This document shows, in pieces, positions 1 through 6,472 of a stretch of 15,818 nucleotides of DNA. Positions within the stretch are counted from its first letter, which is position 1. The number at the start of each line of letters is the position of its first letter. The position numbers and the translations under genes were made by a program. Origin of the DNA: an uncultured bacterium. Lineage in GTDB: Bacteria > Oederibacteriota > PGYV01 > CAILUR01. The stretch lies in the NCBI GenBank assembly GCA_903837445.1, contig CAILUR010000239.1:1-15818 (forward strand), written 5' to 3'. Under the pieces are notes generated by a model that ran no database searches, was not told where the DNA came from, and saw only the letters and a program-made list of their open reading frames with translations.

Positions 1-1
1 A

Positions 2-379
2 GAGCCCGCGCTTGCTGTCGCTATTCAAAATTCGCCTGGAATATATGAAAAAGCTATGGAAAAAAATATTGTAATTTTAAGCCCCTCACTGCTAATTCCG
101 GCACTGAGAATAGTGGCAAATATCTGGAAGTTTGAGGACCAAGACAAACGGGCTGGAGAAATAATTAAAAAAGCTGGAGACTTGTATGACAAGTTTGTCG
201 GGTTCTTGACCAGTATGCAGGAGATAGGCGTCAAACTGGGTCATACACAAAAGAGTTATGAAGACGCTATGGGAAAACTTAAAGATGGTTCGGGGAATAT
301 AATAAAAAAAGTAGAAGGCCTAAAAGAAAGTAAAATAGTGTCTGCTAAGCAAATTCCAAAAAACTTATTGGAAGAATAA
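2..379 (+). CDS. rmuC: RmuC family protein, C-terminal part (5' end outside window)
   Basis: The reading frame is open from the first bases of the window, so this is the 3' end of a longer gene (125 residues seen; RmuC proteins are usually 350-500 aa). The visible part fits the conserved RmuC C-terminus: a start resembling E-x-A-L-A-V-A-x-Q, then a Y-E-K-A-x-E-K-N-I-V stretch, S-P-S-x-L, a helical segment ending in L-Y-D-K-F-V-G-F, and finally the K-S-Y-x-x-A-M-x-K-L region followed by G-x-G-N-I-I. RmuC proteins have a PD-(D/E)XK-nuclease-like core and are linked to limiting DNA inversions and recombination. The nuclease core lies mostly upstream and cannot be checked here. The methionine at 56 is internal, not a start. 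The next gene begins 16 nt after the stop, so co-transcription with exbB is likely, although the functions look unrelated. Family assignment is by recognition of the conserved tail. Confidence 0.85.
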   Translation, partial: EPALAVAIQNSPGIYEKAMEKNIVILSPSLLIPALRIVANIWKFEDQDKRAGEIIKKAGDLYDKFVGFLTSMQEIGVKLGHTQKSYEDAMGKLKDGSGNIIKKVEGLKESKIVSAKQIPKNLLEE

Positions 380-395
380 AAAAAGTGGAGGGTGT

Positions 396-1025
396 ATGAA
401 CGAAATTTTTAAAAACTTGGCAATGGCAGGGGATATTTGGGTATTATACATTTTGGTTATCGCCAGTATTCTCAGTATCGCTATTATGATTGAACGCGGT
501 ATTGTTTTCGGAAAAAACAAAGGCAATCCAGCAGACCTTATGGACAAGCTCGGACAAAGTCTCGAAAAAAACGACATAAGTTCTGCGATAAAACTCGCTG
601 AAAAGTCATCGCGGGTGGAAGCAAAAATCGCTTTGGAAGGGTTGAAAAGTATTCCCAAAGGCACGGCCTCTGTTGAAGAAGTTATGACTTCGTATTGGAT
701 AAGAGAAAAAATGAAACTGGAAAAAAACCTCATTATATTATCCACACTGGGCAACAATGCTCCGTTCATAGGGCTTTTTGGCACGGTCTTGGGCATAATA
801 AAGGCCTTCAATGATCTCGCCCTCACTGGTCAGTCAGGAATAGCGGTAGTTATGTCGGGCATATCTTCGGCACTTATTGCCACGGCTTTTGGTATCTTGG
901 TGGCTATCCCTGCGGTTATTGCAAACAATTATTATGTCTCCAGATTAAAACAAATACAGTCAAATTCGGAAAGCATTTCACACATATTACTGGCTTTCTT
1001 AAAACAAGAAAGGAAAGAAAAATGA
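396..1025 (+). CDS. exbB: ExbB/TolQ/MotA-family proton channel subunit
   Basis: This 209-residue inner-membrane protein has the three-helix ExbB/TolQ layout: TM1 at about residues 8-30, a charged cytoplasmic segment at about 35-105, TM2 at about 110-135 and TM3 at about 145-175. The conserved core is visible as N-N-A-P-F-I-G-L-F-G-T-V-L-G-I in TM2 and S-G-I-S-S-A-L-I-A-T-A-F-G-I in TM3. In this family ExbB pentamers enclose the ExbD helix and use the proton-motive force to energise TonB. The start is supported by GGAGG at 387-391, four bases upstream. The stop overlaps the exbD start (ATGA), so translational coupling is likely. With exbD and a TonB-like gene following, ExbB is more likely than TolQ or MotA; a TolQ-like role is not fully excluded because no Pal, TolA or TolB genes are visible either way. 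Confidence 0.9.
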   Translation: MNEIFKNLAMAGDIWVLYILVIASILSIAIMIERGIVFGKNKGNPADLMDKLGQSLEKNDISSAIKLAEKSSRVEAKIALEGLKSIPKGTASVEEVMTSYWIREKMKLEKNLIILSTLGNNAPFIGLFGTVLGIIKAFNDLALTGQSGIAVVMSGISSALIATAFGILVAIPAVIANNYYVSRLKQIQSNSESISHILLAFLKQERKEK

Positions 1026-1423
1026 AAACTGGAAATGATGAGGACTTGACGGTCTCGGGAATAAATGTAACTCCGCTCGTGGACATTACTTTGGTCCTGC
1101 TGATAATTTTTATGGTCACCGCTACCTTTGTCAGCGAGCAGGCGATAAATGTAAACTTGCCTAAAATAGAGAGCAGGGAAAAAGCACCACAGCCCGCGAT
1201 AATTGTGGCGCTCGGCAAAGATGGCAAACTTAAAATGATGAAAAAAGAAGTGACTCTTGAAGAATTAATAAAACAAATGGCGGTAGAAACAAAAATTGAT
1301 CCAAATGTAAAAGTGTTGTTAAAGGCACAAAAAGATTTACCGTATTTCAAAGTAGCAGAAGTTTTAGAAGCCATAAAGACAGGCGGAGTTATAAAGGTCG
1401 CGTTGGCGGTTGAAAGAAAATGA
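1022..1423 (+). CDS. exbD: ExbD/TolR family biopolymer transport protein
   Basis: This 133-residue protein has a short cytoplasmic N-terminus, one transmembrane helix (about residues 19-36) and a periplasmic domain of about 95 residues, the normal ExbD/TolR plan and length. The diagnostic motif I-N-V-T-P-L-V-D-I is present. Asp21 corresponds to the membrane-embedded aspartate that carries protons in ExbD (Asp25 in E. coli). The helix continues V-L-L-I-I-F-M-V-T-A, and the post-helix V-N-L-P segment is also typical. It overlaps exbB upstream and the TonB-like gene downstream by 4 bp each (ATGA), indicating one tightly coupled operon. The role follows from the family: with ExbB it converts the proton gradient into motion of a TonB protein. 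The substrate of the system cannot be read from this window because no TonB-dependent receptor is adjacent. Confidence 0.9.
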   Translation: MKTGNDEDLTVSGINVTPLVDITLVLLIIFMVTATFVSEQAINVNLPKIESREKAPQPAIIVALGKDGKLKMMKKEVTLEELIKQMAVETKIDPNVKVLLKAQKDLPYFKVAEVLEAIKTGGVIKVALAVERK

Positions 1424-2001
1424 ATTTGTTTAAAGGCTTTATTATCTCAATATTAATTCACGCGGCTTTGCTGGGGGCAGGGTTTTGGACTGTGAAAGTG
1501 TTAAATGCGAGAACTATGAGCGTTGACATTGATATGCGAGCGTCCTCTCTGATATTGCGGGCAAAAAATTCTCTTGGGAGCAGAAGAAAGAACACACTTG
1601 AGCCGTGGGTGTTGGCGGTAATGAAAAAAGCCGACCCGAAACCTGTCACTCAAACTGTGATTCCAGATGAAGTGAAAGTGGATGGTCCAGACAATGATAA
1701 AGATTTTGCTTATGTGGCGGCCTCAGCTCAAAGACCGGAATGGCTTGAGGGCTTTATCACAGATGCTGACTATCCGCAAAATGCCAGAGCCAGAGGAAAA
1801 CAGGGCAGGGTAAAAGCGGAAGTTTTCTTATTAGCAAGTGGTGAGATAAAAGAAGTGGTCATAATGAACGCCACAGATCCATTATTTGCGAAAGCAGTAG
1901 AAGACAAATTGAGAAAAGCCAAGTTTCGTCCGGCCTTGGACTCCGACGGGGTGCCTATGAATGTGCGAATGATAATTCCTGTGAGCTTTAAACTGCAGTA
2001 G
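1420..2001 (+). CDS. TonB-like energy transducer with short spacer
   Basis: This 193-residue protein has an N-terminal signal anchor (about residues 7-28) containing the Ser-x-x-x-His pattern (Ser10, His14) that in TonB contacts the ExbB/ExbD motor. A middle section of about 80 residues follows, then a TonB C-terminal domain at about 107-193, seen as A-D-Y-P-Q-N-A-R-x-x-G-x-x-G-x-V and ending in the V-x-x-I-P-V-S-F strand. The domain should cross the periplasm to reach outer-membrane receptors. The long Pro/Lys-rich spacer of E. coli TonB is missing: residues 60-105 hold only a few prolines. The gene overlaps exbD by ATGA and ends the operon. The terminal hairpin is weak at best (AAACT 1990-1994 with AGTTT 2000-2004, then a short T run). 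A TolA-like or family-specific transducer is the alternative. Family call is firm, partner unknown. Confidence 0.85.
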   Translation: MNLFKGFIISILIHAALLGAGFWTVKVLNARTMSVDIDMRASSLILRAKNSLGSRRKNTLEPWVLAVMKKADPKPVTQTVIPDEVKVDGPDNDKDFAYVAASAQRPEWLEGFITDADYPQNARARGKQGRVKAEVFLLASGEIKEVVIMNATDPLFAKAVEDKLRKAKFRPALDSDGVPMNVRMIIPVSFKLQ

Positions 2002-2080
2002 TTTTTTAAAAATAATAATTCCCAAGCATCCTTTCTCTCGCCAAAAACCACATTATCAAAGCGGATTATGGTTATTTCTT

Positions 2081-2109
2081 TTGACCTTTTGTTACTTTTG
2101 CGATATAAT
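2081..2109 (+). promoter_or_regulatory. Near-consensus sigma70-type promoter for the helicase
   Basis: TTGACC at 2081-2086 and a perfect TATAAT at 2104-2109 are separated by exactly 17 bp. The expected transcription start is at about 2116-2117, which coincides with the ATG at 2117. This is one of the two best promoters in the window. The TTG inside the -35 box is also the first possible start of the long reading frame, but it lies upstream of the predicted transcript. Confidence 0.75.
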
Positions 2110-2116
2110 GCTTTTT

Positions 2117-3334
2117 ATGACAACACAAAACAATGAAAATTTTTTCGGTTTAGGAATAGCACCTGGTCTGTTAGAAGTGATAGAAAAACTTAAATTCACC
2201 GTCCCTACACCAATACAACAAAAAGCAATCCCTTTAGCCGTTGAAGGCAAAGATGTTATTGGTATAGCGCAAACAGGTACAGGAAAGACTCTGGCTTTTG
2301 GAATCCCTATGATACAACGCCTCGCGCAAATGCCTGGCAAAGGGCTCGTCGTGGTACCTACCCGTGAACTCGCTATGCAGGTAAATGAAACTCTCGTAAA
2401 ACTTGCTCCTACTTTTAAAATGAAAACAGCTGTTTTGATAGGTGGACAGTCAATGGTGCCACAACTCGCAAGCTTGCGCAACAATCCTACAATCATAGTC
2501 GCCACTCCAGGCAGACTCATAGACCATATGGAACGCAAAACAGTAAAACTAAATGATGTAAAAGTTTTAGTGCTTGATGAGGCTGACCGTATGTTGGATA
2601 TGGGATTTTTGCCTCAGATAAATCAAATCTTAAGACAGGTGCCAAAAGAAAGACAGACTATGTTATTTTCTGCTACTATGCCATCAGATATAGTGCGTAT
2701 TGCTTCAGCGCATATGAAACTTCCAGTGAGAACTGAGATAGCGCCACAAGGCACTATGGCGGAAAATGTTTCGCAGGAAATTTTTGTAGTAAAACCAGAA
2801 ATGAAAAATCAAATACTAAATGAAATCTTAAAACAATATCACGGCTCAGTCTTGTTGTTCACCAGAACAAAAAGAGGCGCCTCAAAAGTGACTCGGTCTT
2901 TAAGAACTGCGAACCACTCAGCTGCGGAAATTCATTCTGACCGCTCTATGGGACAAAGAAAAGAAGCACTGGATGGTTTCAAATCCGGTAGATATCGTGT
3001 GCTGGTAGCGACAGACATAGCCGCCAGAGGTATAGATGTGTCGGGCATAGAACTGGTTATTAATTTTGATCTTCCAGATGAGGCGGGAAATTATGTGCAC
3101 CGCATAGGCCGTACAGGCAGAGCAGGGTTAAAAGGGCACGCCATTTCTATAGCCACTCCGGACCAAGGTTCGGATGTCAGAGGTATAGAACAAATTATAA
3201 AAAAAGTAATTCCGCTTTCGGCACATCCGAAAATACAAACAGAAAAATTTAATTCCAGTTTAAACAGCAAAGCCACTATGTTGTTTTCGAGCAGCAAAAT
3301 ATACGGCAGGGCAAGAAAGAGAACCTGGAAGTAA
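2117..3334 (+). CDS. DEAD-box ATP-dependent RNA helicase (RhlE-like)
   Basis: This 405-residue protein has all the main DEAD-box motifs in order: the Q-motif region (F-x-x-P-T-P-I-Q at about 27-34), Walker A A-Q-T-G-T-G-K-T (51-58), P-T-R-E-L (81-85), T-P-G-R (130-133), D-E-A-D (154-157), S-A-T (185-187), A-R-G-I-D (303-307) and H-R-I-G-R-T-G-R (328-335). The two RecA-like domains are complete. The C-terminal tail is short and basic, unlike the long RGG or RNA-binding tails of DeaD/CsdA. RhlE-type roles in RNA remodelling, ribosome assembly or cold adaptation are typical. The start is set at 2117 because the frame upstream runs through the -35 and -10 boxes, and the predicted transcript begins at that ATG. 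No Shine-Dalgarno sequence precedes it, so translation is probably leaderless. The gene stands alone with its own promoter and terminator. Confidence 0.93.
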   Translation: MTTQNNENFFGLGIAPGLLEVIEKLKFTVPTPIQQKAIPLAVEGKDVIGIAQTGTGKTLAFGIPMIQRLAQMPGKGLVVVPTRELAMQVNETLVKLAPTFKMKTAVLIGGQSMVPQLASLRNNPTIIVATPGRLIDHMERKTVKLNDVKVLVLDEADRMLDMGFLPQINQILRQVPKERQTMLFSATMPSDIVRIASAHMKLPVRTEIAPQGTMAENVSQEIFVVKPEMKNQILNEILKQYHGSVLLFTRTKRGASKVTRSLRTANHSAAEIHSDRSMGQRKEALDGFKSGRYRVLVATDIAARGIDVSGIELVINFDLPDEAGNYVHRIGRTGRAGLKGHAISIATPDQGSDVRGIEQIIKKVIPLSAHPKIQTEKFNSSLNSKATMLFSSSKIYGRARKRTWK

Positions 3335-3345
3335 GGTTCTTTTTT
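3316..3345 (+). terminator. Rho-independent terminator overlapping the helicase stop codon
   Basis: AGAACCT (3320-3326) pairs with AGGTTCT (3334-3340) around a 7-nt loop, followed by a run of T to 3345. Upstream A residues can extend the stem against the T tract. The stop codon TAA (3332-3334) sits in the loop and first stem base, so the final codons of the helicase double as the terminator. Confidence 0.75.
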
Positions 3346-3475
3346 GATAAAACTGCTTATAATATCTCTAACAAGTTGTCTCTTTTTTCTTTTTTCGATA
3401 TAAAAAACTAAGTCCATACACACAAAGCGCAAGAGAAATTAGTATATAAAAATGGCGAAAACTGTTTTGACTTAG

Positions 3476-3504
3476 TTGTGCTTCTATGTAAATTGCCTTA
3501 TACT
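3476..3504 (+). promoter_or_regulatory. Candidate promoter of the VWA protein gene
   Basis: TTGTGC at 3476-3481 and TATACT at 3499-3504 are separated by 17 bp, giving a start near 3511 and a leader of about 16 nt that contains the GAGGT ribosome site at 3517-3521. An alternative -35 (TTGACT, 3467-3472) pairs with TAAATT (3489-3494) at 16 bp. The TTG at 3476, a possible upstream start of the frame, belongs to the promoter. Confidence 0.5.
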
Positions 3505-3526
3505 TGAAATAGCACTGAGGTGTAAA

Positions 3527-6355
3527 ATGAAGTGGAATTTAAAAGCTTATATATTGGGTATAATTTTAATTTTATTCCCATATTATATTTTTGCAGATGG
3601 CTTTGCAATTACAAAATCTATTTCACCCAGCAACAGTACGCTGGGACAAATAGTAACTGTATGTTTAAGTATCAGTTCGAGTGGGGGAGTGGCAAAAGCG
3701 GATGTAGTGTGGGTGCTGGATGTGACAGGTTCTATGGCAGCCGCTATCGCCAGTATAAAAAATAATATCACAGCCTTTACTTCTCAGCTTGCGAGTAAGG
3801 GTATTGACTATAGGCAGGCTTTTATTTCATATAGAGATTTTGGTGATGTGGCACCGTATCCACGACTTCACGATTATGGCTTTGCTTCGTCTGATACACA
3901 ATTTACCAGCTGGGTAGCTTCCGAGACTGCCAGTGGCGGAGGCGATGGTCCTGAAGCCAGTTTAGAAGCCATTATGGAAGCTAACAATAATCTCCCGTGG
4001 AGAACTGACGCCTCAAAAACAATTATTTTGGTTACTGATAGTGTGGTGCATGTCTCTGTTGATGGGACACAATATCTTTATACCATTGCGGATGTTGTAA
4101 CTGCGCTAAAAAATAAAGGAATAGTTTGCCATACTATTTGTTATGATTGGTCGACGACTCCTTTAACTAATCCAAAAAACATTTCAACTTTGACAGGAGG
4201 TATGTGGTTGGATTTTGGAGCTACCAATTGGGCGCCCCTGCTTACAACTCTTGGAGATGCGGTGTCCAAATATACGAATGTTGTAATTAGAGATCCTATG
4301 CCACCTGAATTAAAACCAGTAGGGGATGTCTGTGGCGCCACTGTTAATAGCAATCAACTTTCTTGGACTTTTTCTACAGTGGGCAGCGGCGCTGTGTTAA
4401 ATGTATGTTGTTTTCAAGCCCAAATTGTATCTGCCTTTACAGGAAGTATCGTTAACAAGGCATATGTCTCGGCAGCAGGTATCACTGAAACCTCGTCTGA
4501 TAGTGAATATGTTTTTTCATATACAAAAACAATAACGGCTACGCAGACCGCAACTCCTACTATGACTTGTACCGTTACAAAAACTATGACTTCGACTGTT
4601 ACCCAAACCATTACTAAGACTTATACTAAAACCTCGACTCCAACTATGACCAGCACCTACACTCCGACAATGACAAAGACGGCTACCGAAACAAAAACTT
4701 CCACCTTTACTAAAACAGATACTCCGACTATGACTTGTACCAGTACTAAAACATTTACACAAACAAATACTCCGACTAAAACTTATACTGGCACACCAAC
4801 GAATACAAAGACATCTACCGAAACAAATACTCCGACTTTTACTAAAACTGCAACTCCTACTATGACAGGCAGTAGCACACCAACTATGACAAAAACAGCT
4901 ACCCAAACGAAAACTCCCACCTTTACTAAAACTGCAACGCCAACTATGACTAGCACTCATACGCCGACTATGACAAAAACTTCTACTGCGACAAATACTC
5001 CAACCTTTACGCAAACCTCGACTCGTACTTTTACCTCTACCAACACTCCCACTATGACTCTGACGAGCACGCAGACAAACACTCCAGAACTTTCTAAAAC
5101 TATAACGGCTACTAATACATATACTTATACGGCTACGGTAACGCTGACTGTCACGGAAACAGCCACGCCCACAATTTCAAAAACAGTGACTATGACAAAT
5201 ACTTGCACTAATACTCCTACTCTCACACCTACATATACGGAGACAGCCACGCCCACAATTTCAAAAACAGTGACTATGACAAATACTTGCACTAACACTC
5301 CTACGCTCACACTCACATATACTGATACCTACACACCTACAATGACGCAAACGGTGACTCCTACCAGCACTATTACCGAGACATCAACTGCCACGCAAAC
5401 ATTCACTGAAACTTTTACTCGGACAAATACAGCAACGATAACACCAACAAAGACCAATACGAATACAGCGACAATAACAAAGACAATGACTGAAACCTTC
5501 ACTTCGACAAATACGGCAACGATAACACAGACCAAGACCAGTACCAATACTCCAACAATAACAAAAACTATTACTGAGACAAATACTCCGACAGCTTCAG
5601 CTACTATAACTCCTACTGTGAGCAAGACTCAGACTCCTACGATAACAAACACGACTACTCAAACAGTTACGCCCACCTCCACACAAACTGCGACTCCCAC
5701 ATCAACGCCAGTGCTGGCGGATATTGTCATAACTATTGACTCAGATACTCAGGCCACTCGTGCGGGGAATAATATAACTATTTTTGTAAAAGTAAAAAAC
5801 ATAGGCGCGGCGGCTGAAAATGTTTTAATAACAGGGACTGTCCCCACTGGCACGGAATTTGTAAGTGGGACTGGCTGGACGGCATATGGAAACTTGCTTA
5901 CTTATAGTGTGGGCGCGCTGACGGCAGGAGAGGAAGCCACTTATACCTTTGTTTTGGAAGTGGGAGATGTGCCTGATGGAAACAAAATCCAGGTGGCCGC
6001 CTTTGCCTGTGATTATAATGACGCCGTATATACAAATTCTGCTTTTCATAAGCTGAGTAACACTCTGACCATACTCGTGGGGGATATCCTGATATATCCC
6101 AATCCTTTTAACCCACAAAAAGCGGTAAATGGGAAAATGAAATTCCTTAATTTGCCTTGGAATTCAATGCTCTTTATATACACTCTTTCAGGTGAACTGG
6201 TCACGCAGTGGCGAGCAAAGACAGATGTGAATTTTTATTGGGATGGGAGAAACTATAACGATTCAAATGTTTCTCCAGGAATTTATTATTATGTCATTAC
6301 CATTCCAAATAAAGAAAAACCGCTGACAGGAAAAATATTTGTCGTAAGAAATTGA
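3527..6355 (+). CDS. Secreted VWA-domain protein with long alternating-Thr stalk and Y-P-N-P-F-N-P C-terminus
   Basis: This is a 942-residue exported protein. The start at 3527 has GAGGT six bases upstream and begins directly with a signal peptide (about 1-23, ending F-A before D-G). A von Willebrand A domain follows at about 57-250. It has the MIDAS pattern D65-x-T-G-S69, a G-G-G-D-G-P-E segment (137-143) and V-T-D-S (169-172), so it probably binds a metal ion and a protein or glycan ligand. A beta-rich linker leads to residues 332-728, where almost every second residue is Thr (T-x-T-x, often T-P-T). This resembles a glycosylated, extended stalk. Residues about 731-848 look like a DUF11/CARDB-type surface domain. 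The last 90 residues carry Y857-P-N-P-F-N-P863 and a FlgD-Ig/T9SS-like sorting fold ending G-K-I-F-V-V. I infer a surface or secreted adhesin-like protein; the ligand is unknown. It lies 117 nt before another secreted protein gene, with no clear terminator between them. Confidence 0.85.
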   Translation: MKWNLKAYILGIILILFPYYIFADGFAITKSISPSNSTLGQIVTVCLSISSSGGVAKADVVWVLDVTGSMAAAIASIKNNITAFTSQLASKGIDYRQAFISYRDFGDVAPYPRLHDYGFASSDTQFTSWVASETASGGGDGPEASLEAIMEANNNLPWRTDASKTIILVTDSVVHVSVDGTQYLYTIADVVTALKNKGIVCHTICYDWSTTPLTNPKNISTLTGGMWLDFGATNWAPLLTTLGDAVSKYTNVVIRDPMPPELKPVGDVCGATVNSNQLSWTFSTVGSGAVLNVCCFQAQIVSAFTGSIVNKAYVSAAGITETSSDSEYVFSYTKTITATQTATPTMTCTVTKTMTSTVTQTITKTYTKTSTPTMTSTYTPTMTKTATETKTSTFTKTDTPTMTCTSTKTFTQTNTPTKTYTGTPTNTKTSTETNTPTFTKTATPTMTGSSTPTMTKTATQTKTPTFTKTATPTMTSTHTPTMTKTSTATNTPTFTQTSTRTFTSTNTPTMTLTSTQTNTPELSKTITATNTYTYTATVTLTVTETATPTISKTVTMTNTCTNTPTLTPTYTETATPTISKTVTMTNTCTNTPTLTLTYTDTYTPTMTQTVTPTSTITETSTATQTFTETFTRTNTATITPTKTNTNTATITKTMTETFTSTNTATITQTKTSTNTPTITKTITETNTPTASATITPTVSKTQTPTITNTTTQTVTPTSTQTATPTSTPVLADIVITIDSDTQATRAGNNITIFVKVKNIGAAAENVLITGTVPTGTEFVSGTGWTAYGNLLTYSVGALTAGEEATYTFVLEVGDVPDGNKIQVAAFACDYNDAVYTNSAFHKLSNTLTILVGDILIYPNPFNPQKAVNGKMKFLNLPWNSMLFIYTLSGELVTQWRAKTDVNFYWDGRNYNDSNVSPGIYYYVITIPNKEKPLTGKIFVVRN
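4520..5710 (+). repeat. Low-complexity Thr-x repeat tract inside the VWA gene
   Basis: The tract codes for about 397 residues in which Thr alternates with Lys, Glu, Gln, Asn, Ala, Pro, Ser, Met, Phe or Val, so the DNA has a 6-bp periodicity of ACN codons. All four Thr codons are mixed throughout, which argues against a fresh run of slipped-strand copies for most of the tract. Recurrent units include T-P-T-M-T, T-K-T-A-T and N-T-P-T-F-T. Four Cys residues (348, 404, 560, 588) interrupt it. Confidence 0.9.
5156..5323 (+). repeat. 84-bp tandem duplication within the Thr-rich tract
   Basis: Two adjacent copies, 5156-5239 and 5240-5323, each code for 28 residues beginning E-T-A-T-P-T-I-S-K-T. A 53-bp stretch (5159-5211 and 5243-5295) is identical in both. 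The copies differ at only a few positions outside it, including P to L near the end. This is a recent duplication compared with the rest of the diverged tract. Confidence 0.9.
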
Positions 6356-6472
6356 GTTTAAAAACTATTTACTTCGTTGCTAATTCAAAAATAAATATTT
6401 AAAAAAGTAATCTTTTCTGTGACTTGCGCGTCTAATTTTAAAAGATACAAAATATATACGCGAGGTGAAAAT

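Noticed and set aside
1990..2007. Terminator at the end of the TonB operon
   Set aside because: AAACT/AGTTT with a short T run is too weak a stem to list as a separate feature.
2081..2116. TTG start of the helicase frame, adding 12 residues
   Set aside because: The TTG is within the -35 box and the -10 box lies inside the extension, so this stretch should not be in the mRNA.
3476..3526. TTG start of the VWA frame, adding 17 residues
   Set aside because: It overlaps the candidate promoter, and the ATG at 3527 has a good ribosome site followed at once by a signal peptide.
4414..5625. Long antisense open frames across the Thr-rich tract
   Set aside because: Their Ser/Arg/Cys or Val-x-Val repeats are the complement of ACN-rich codons. 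Stop codons are rare there for composition reasons, and no start signals or known domains are present.
4520..5710. CRISPR array or phase-variable non-coding repeat
   Set aside because: There are no spaced identical repeats; the units are 6-bp Thr codon pairs in one continuous reading frame, plus a single 84-bp duplication.
6419..6472. GTG start of the Trp-rich protein, adding 18 residues
   Set aside because: The ATG at 6473 has GAGGT at the right spacing and begins a clean signal peptide; the extension is polar and would bury it.
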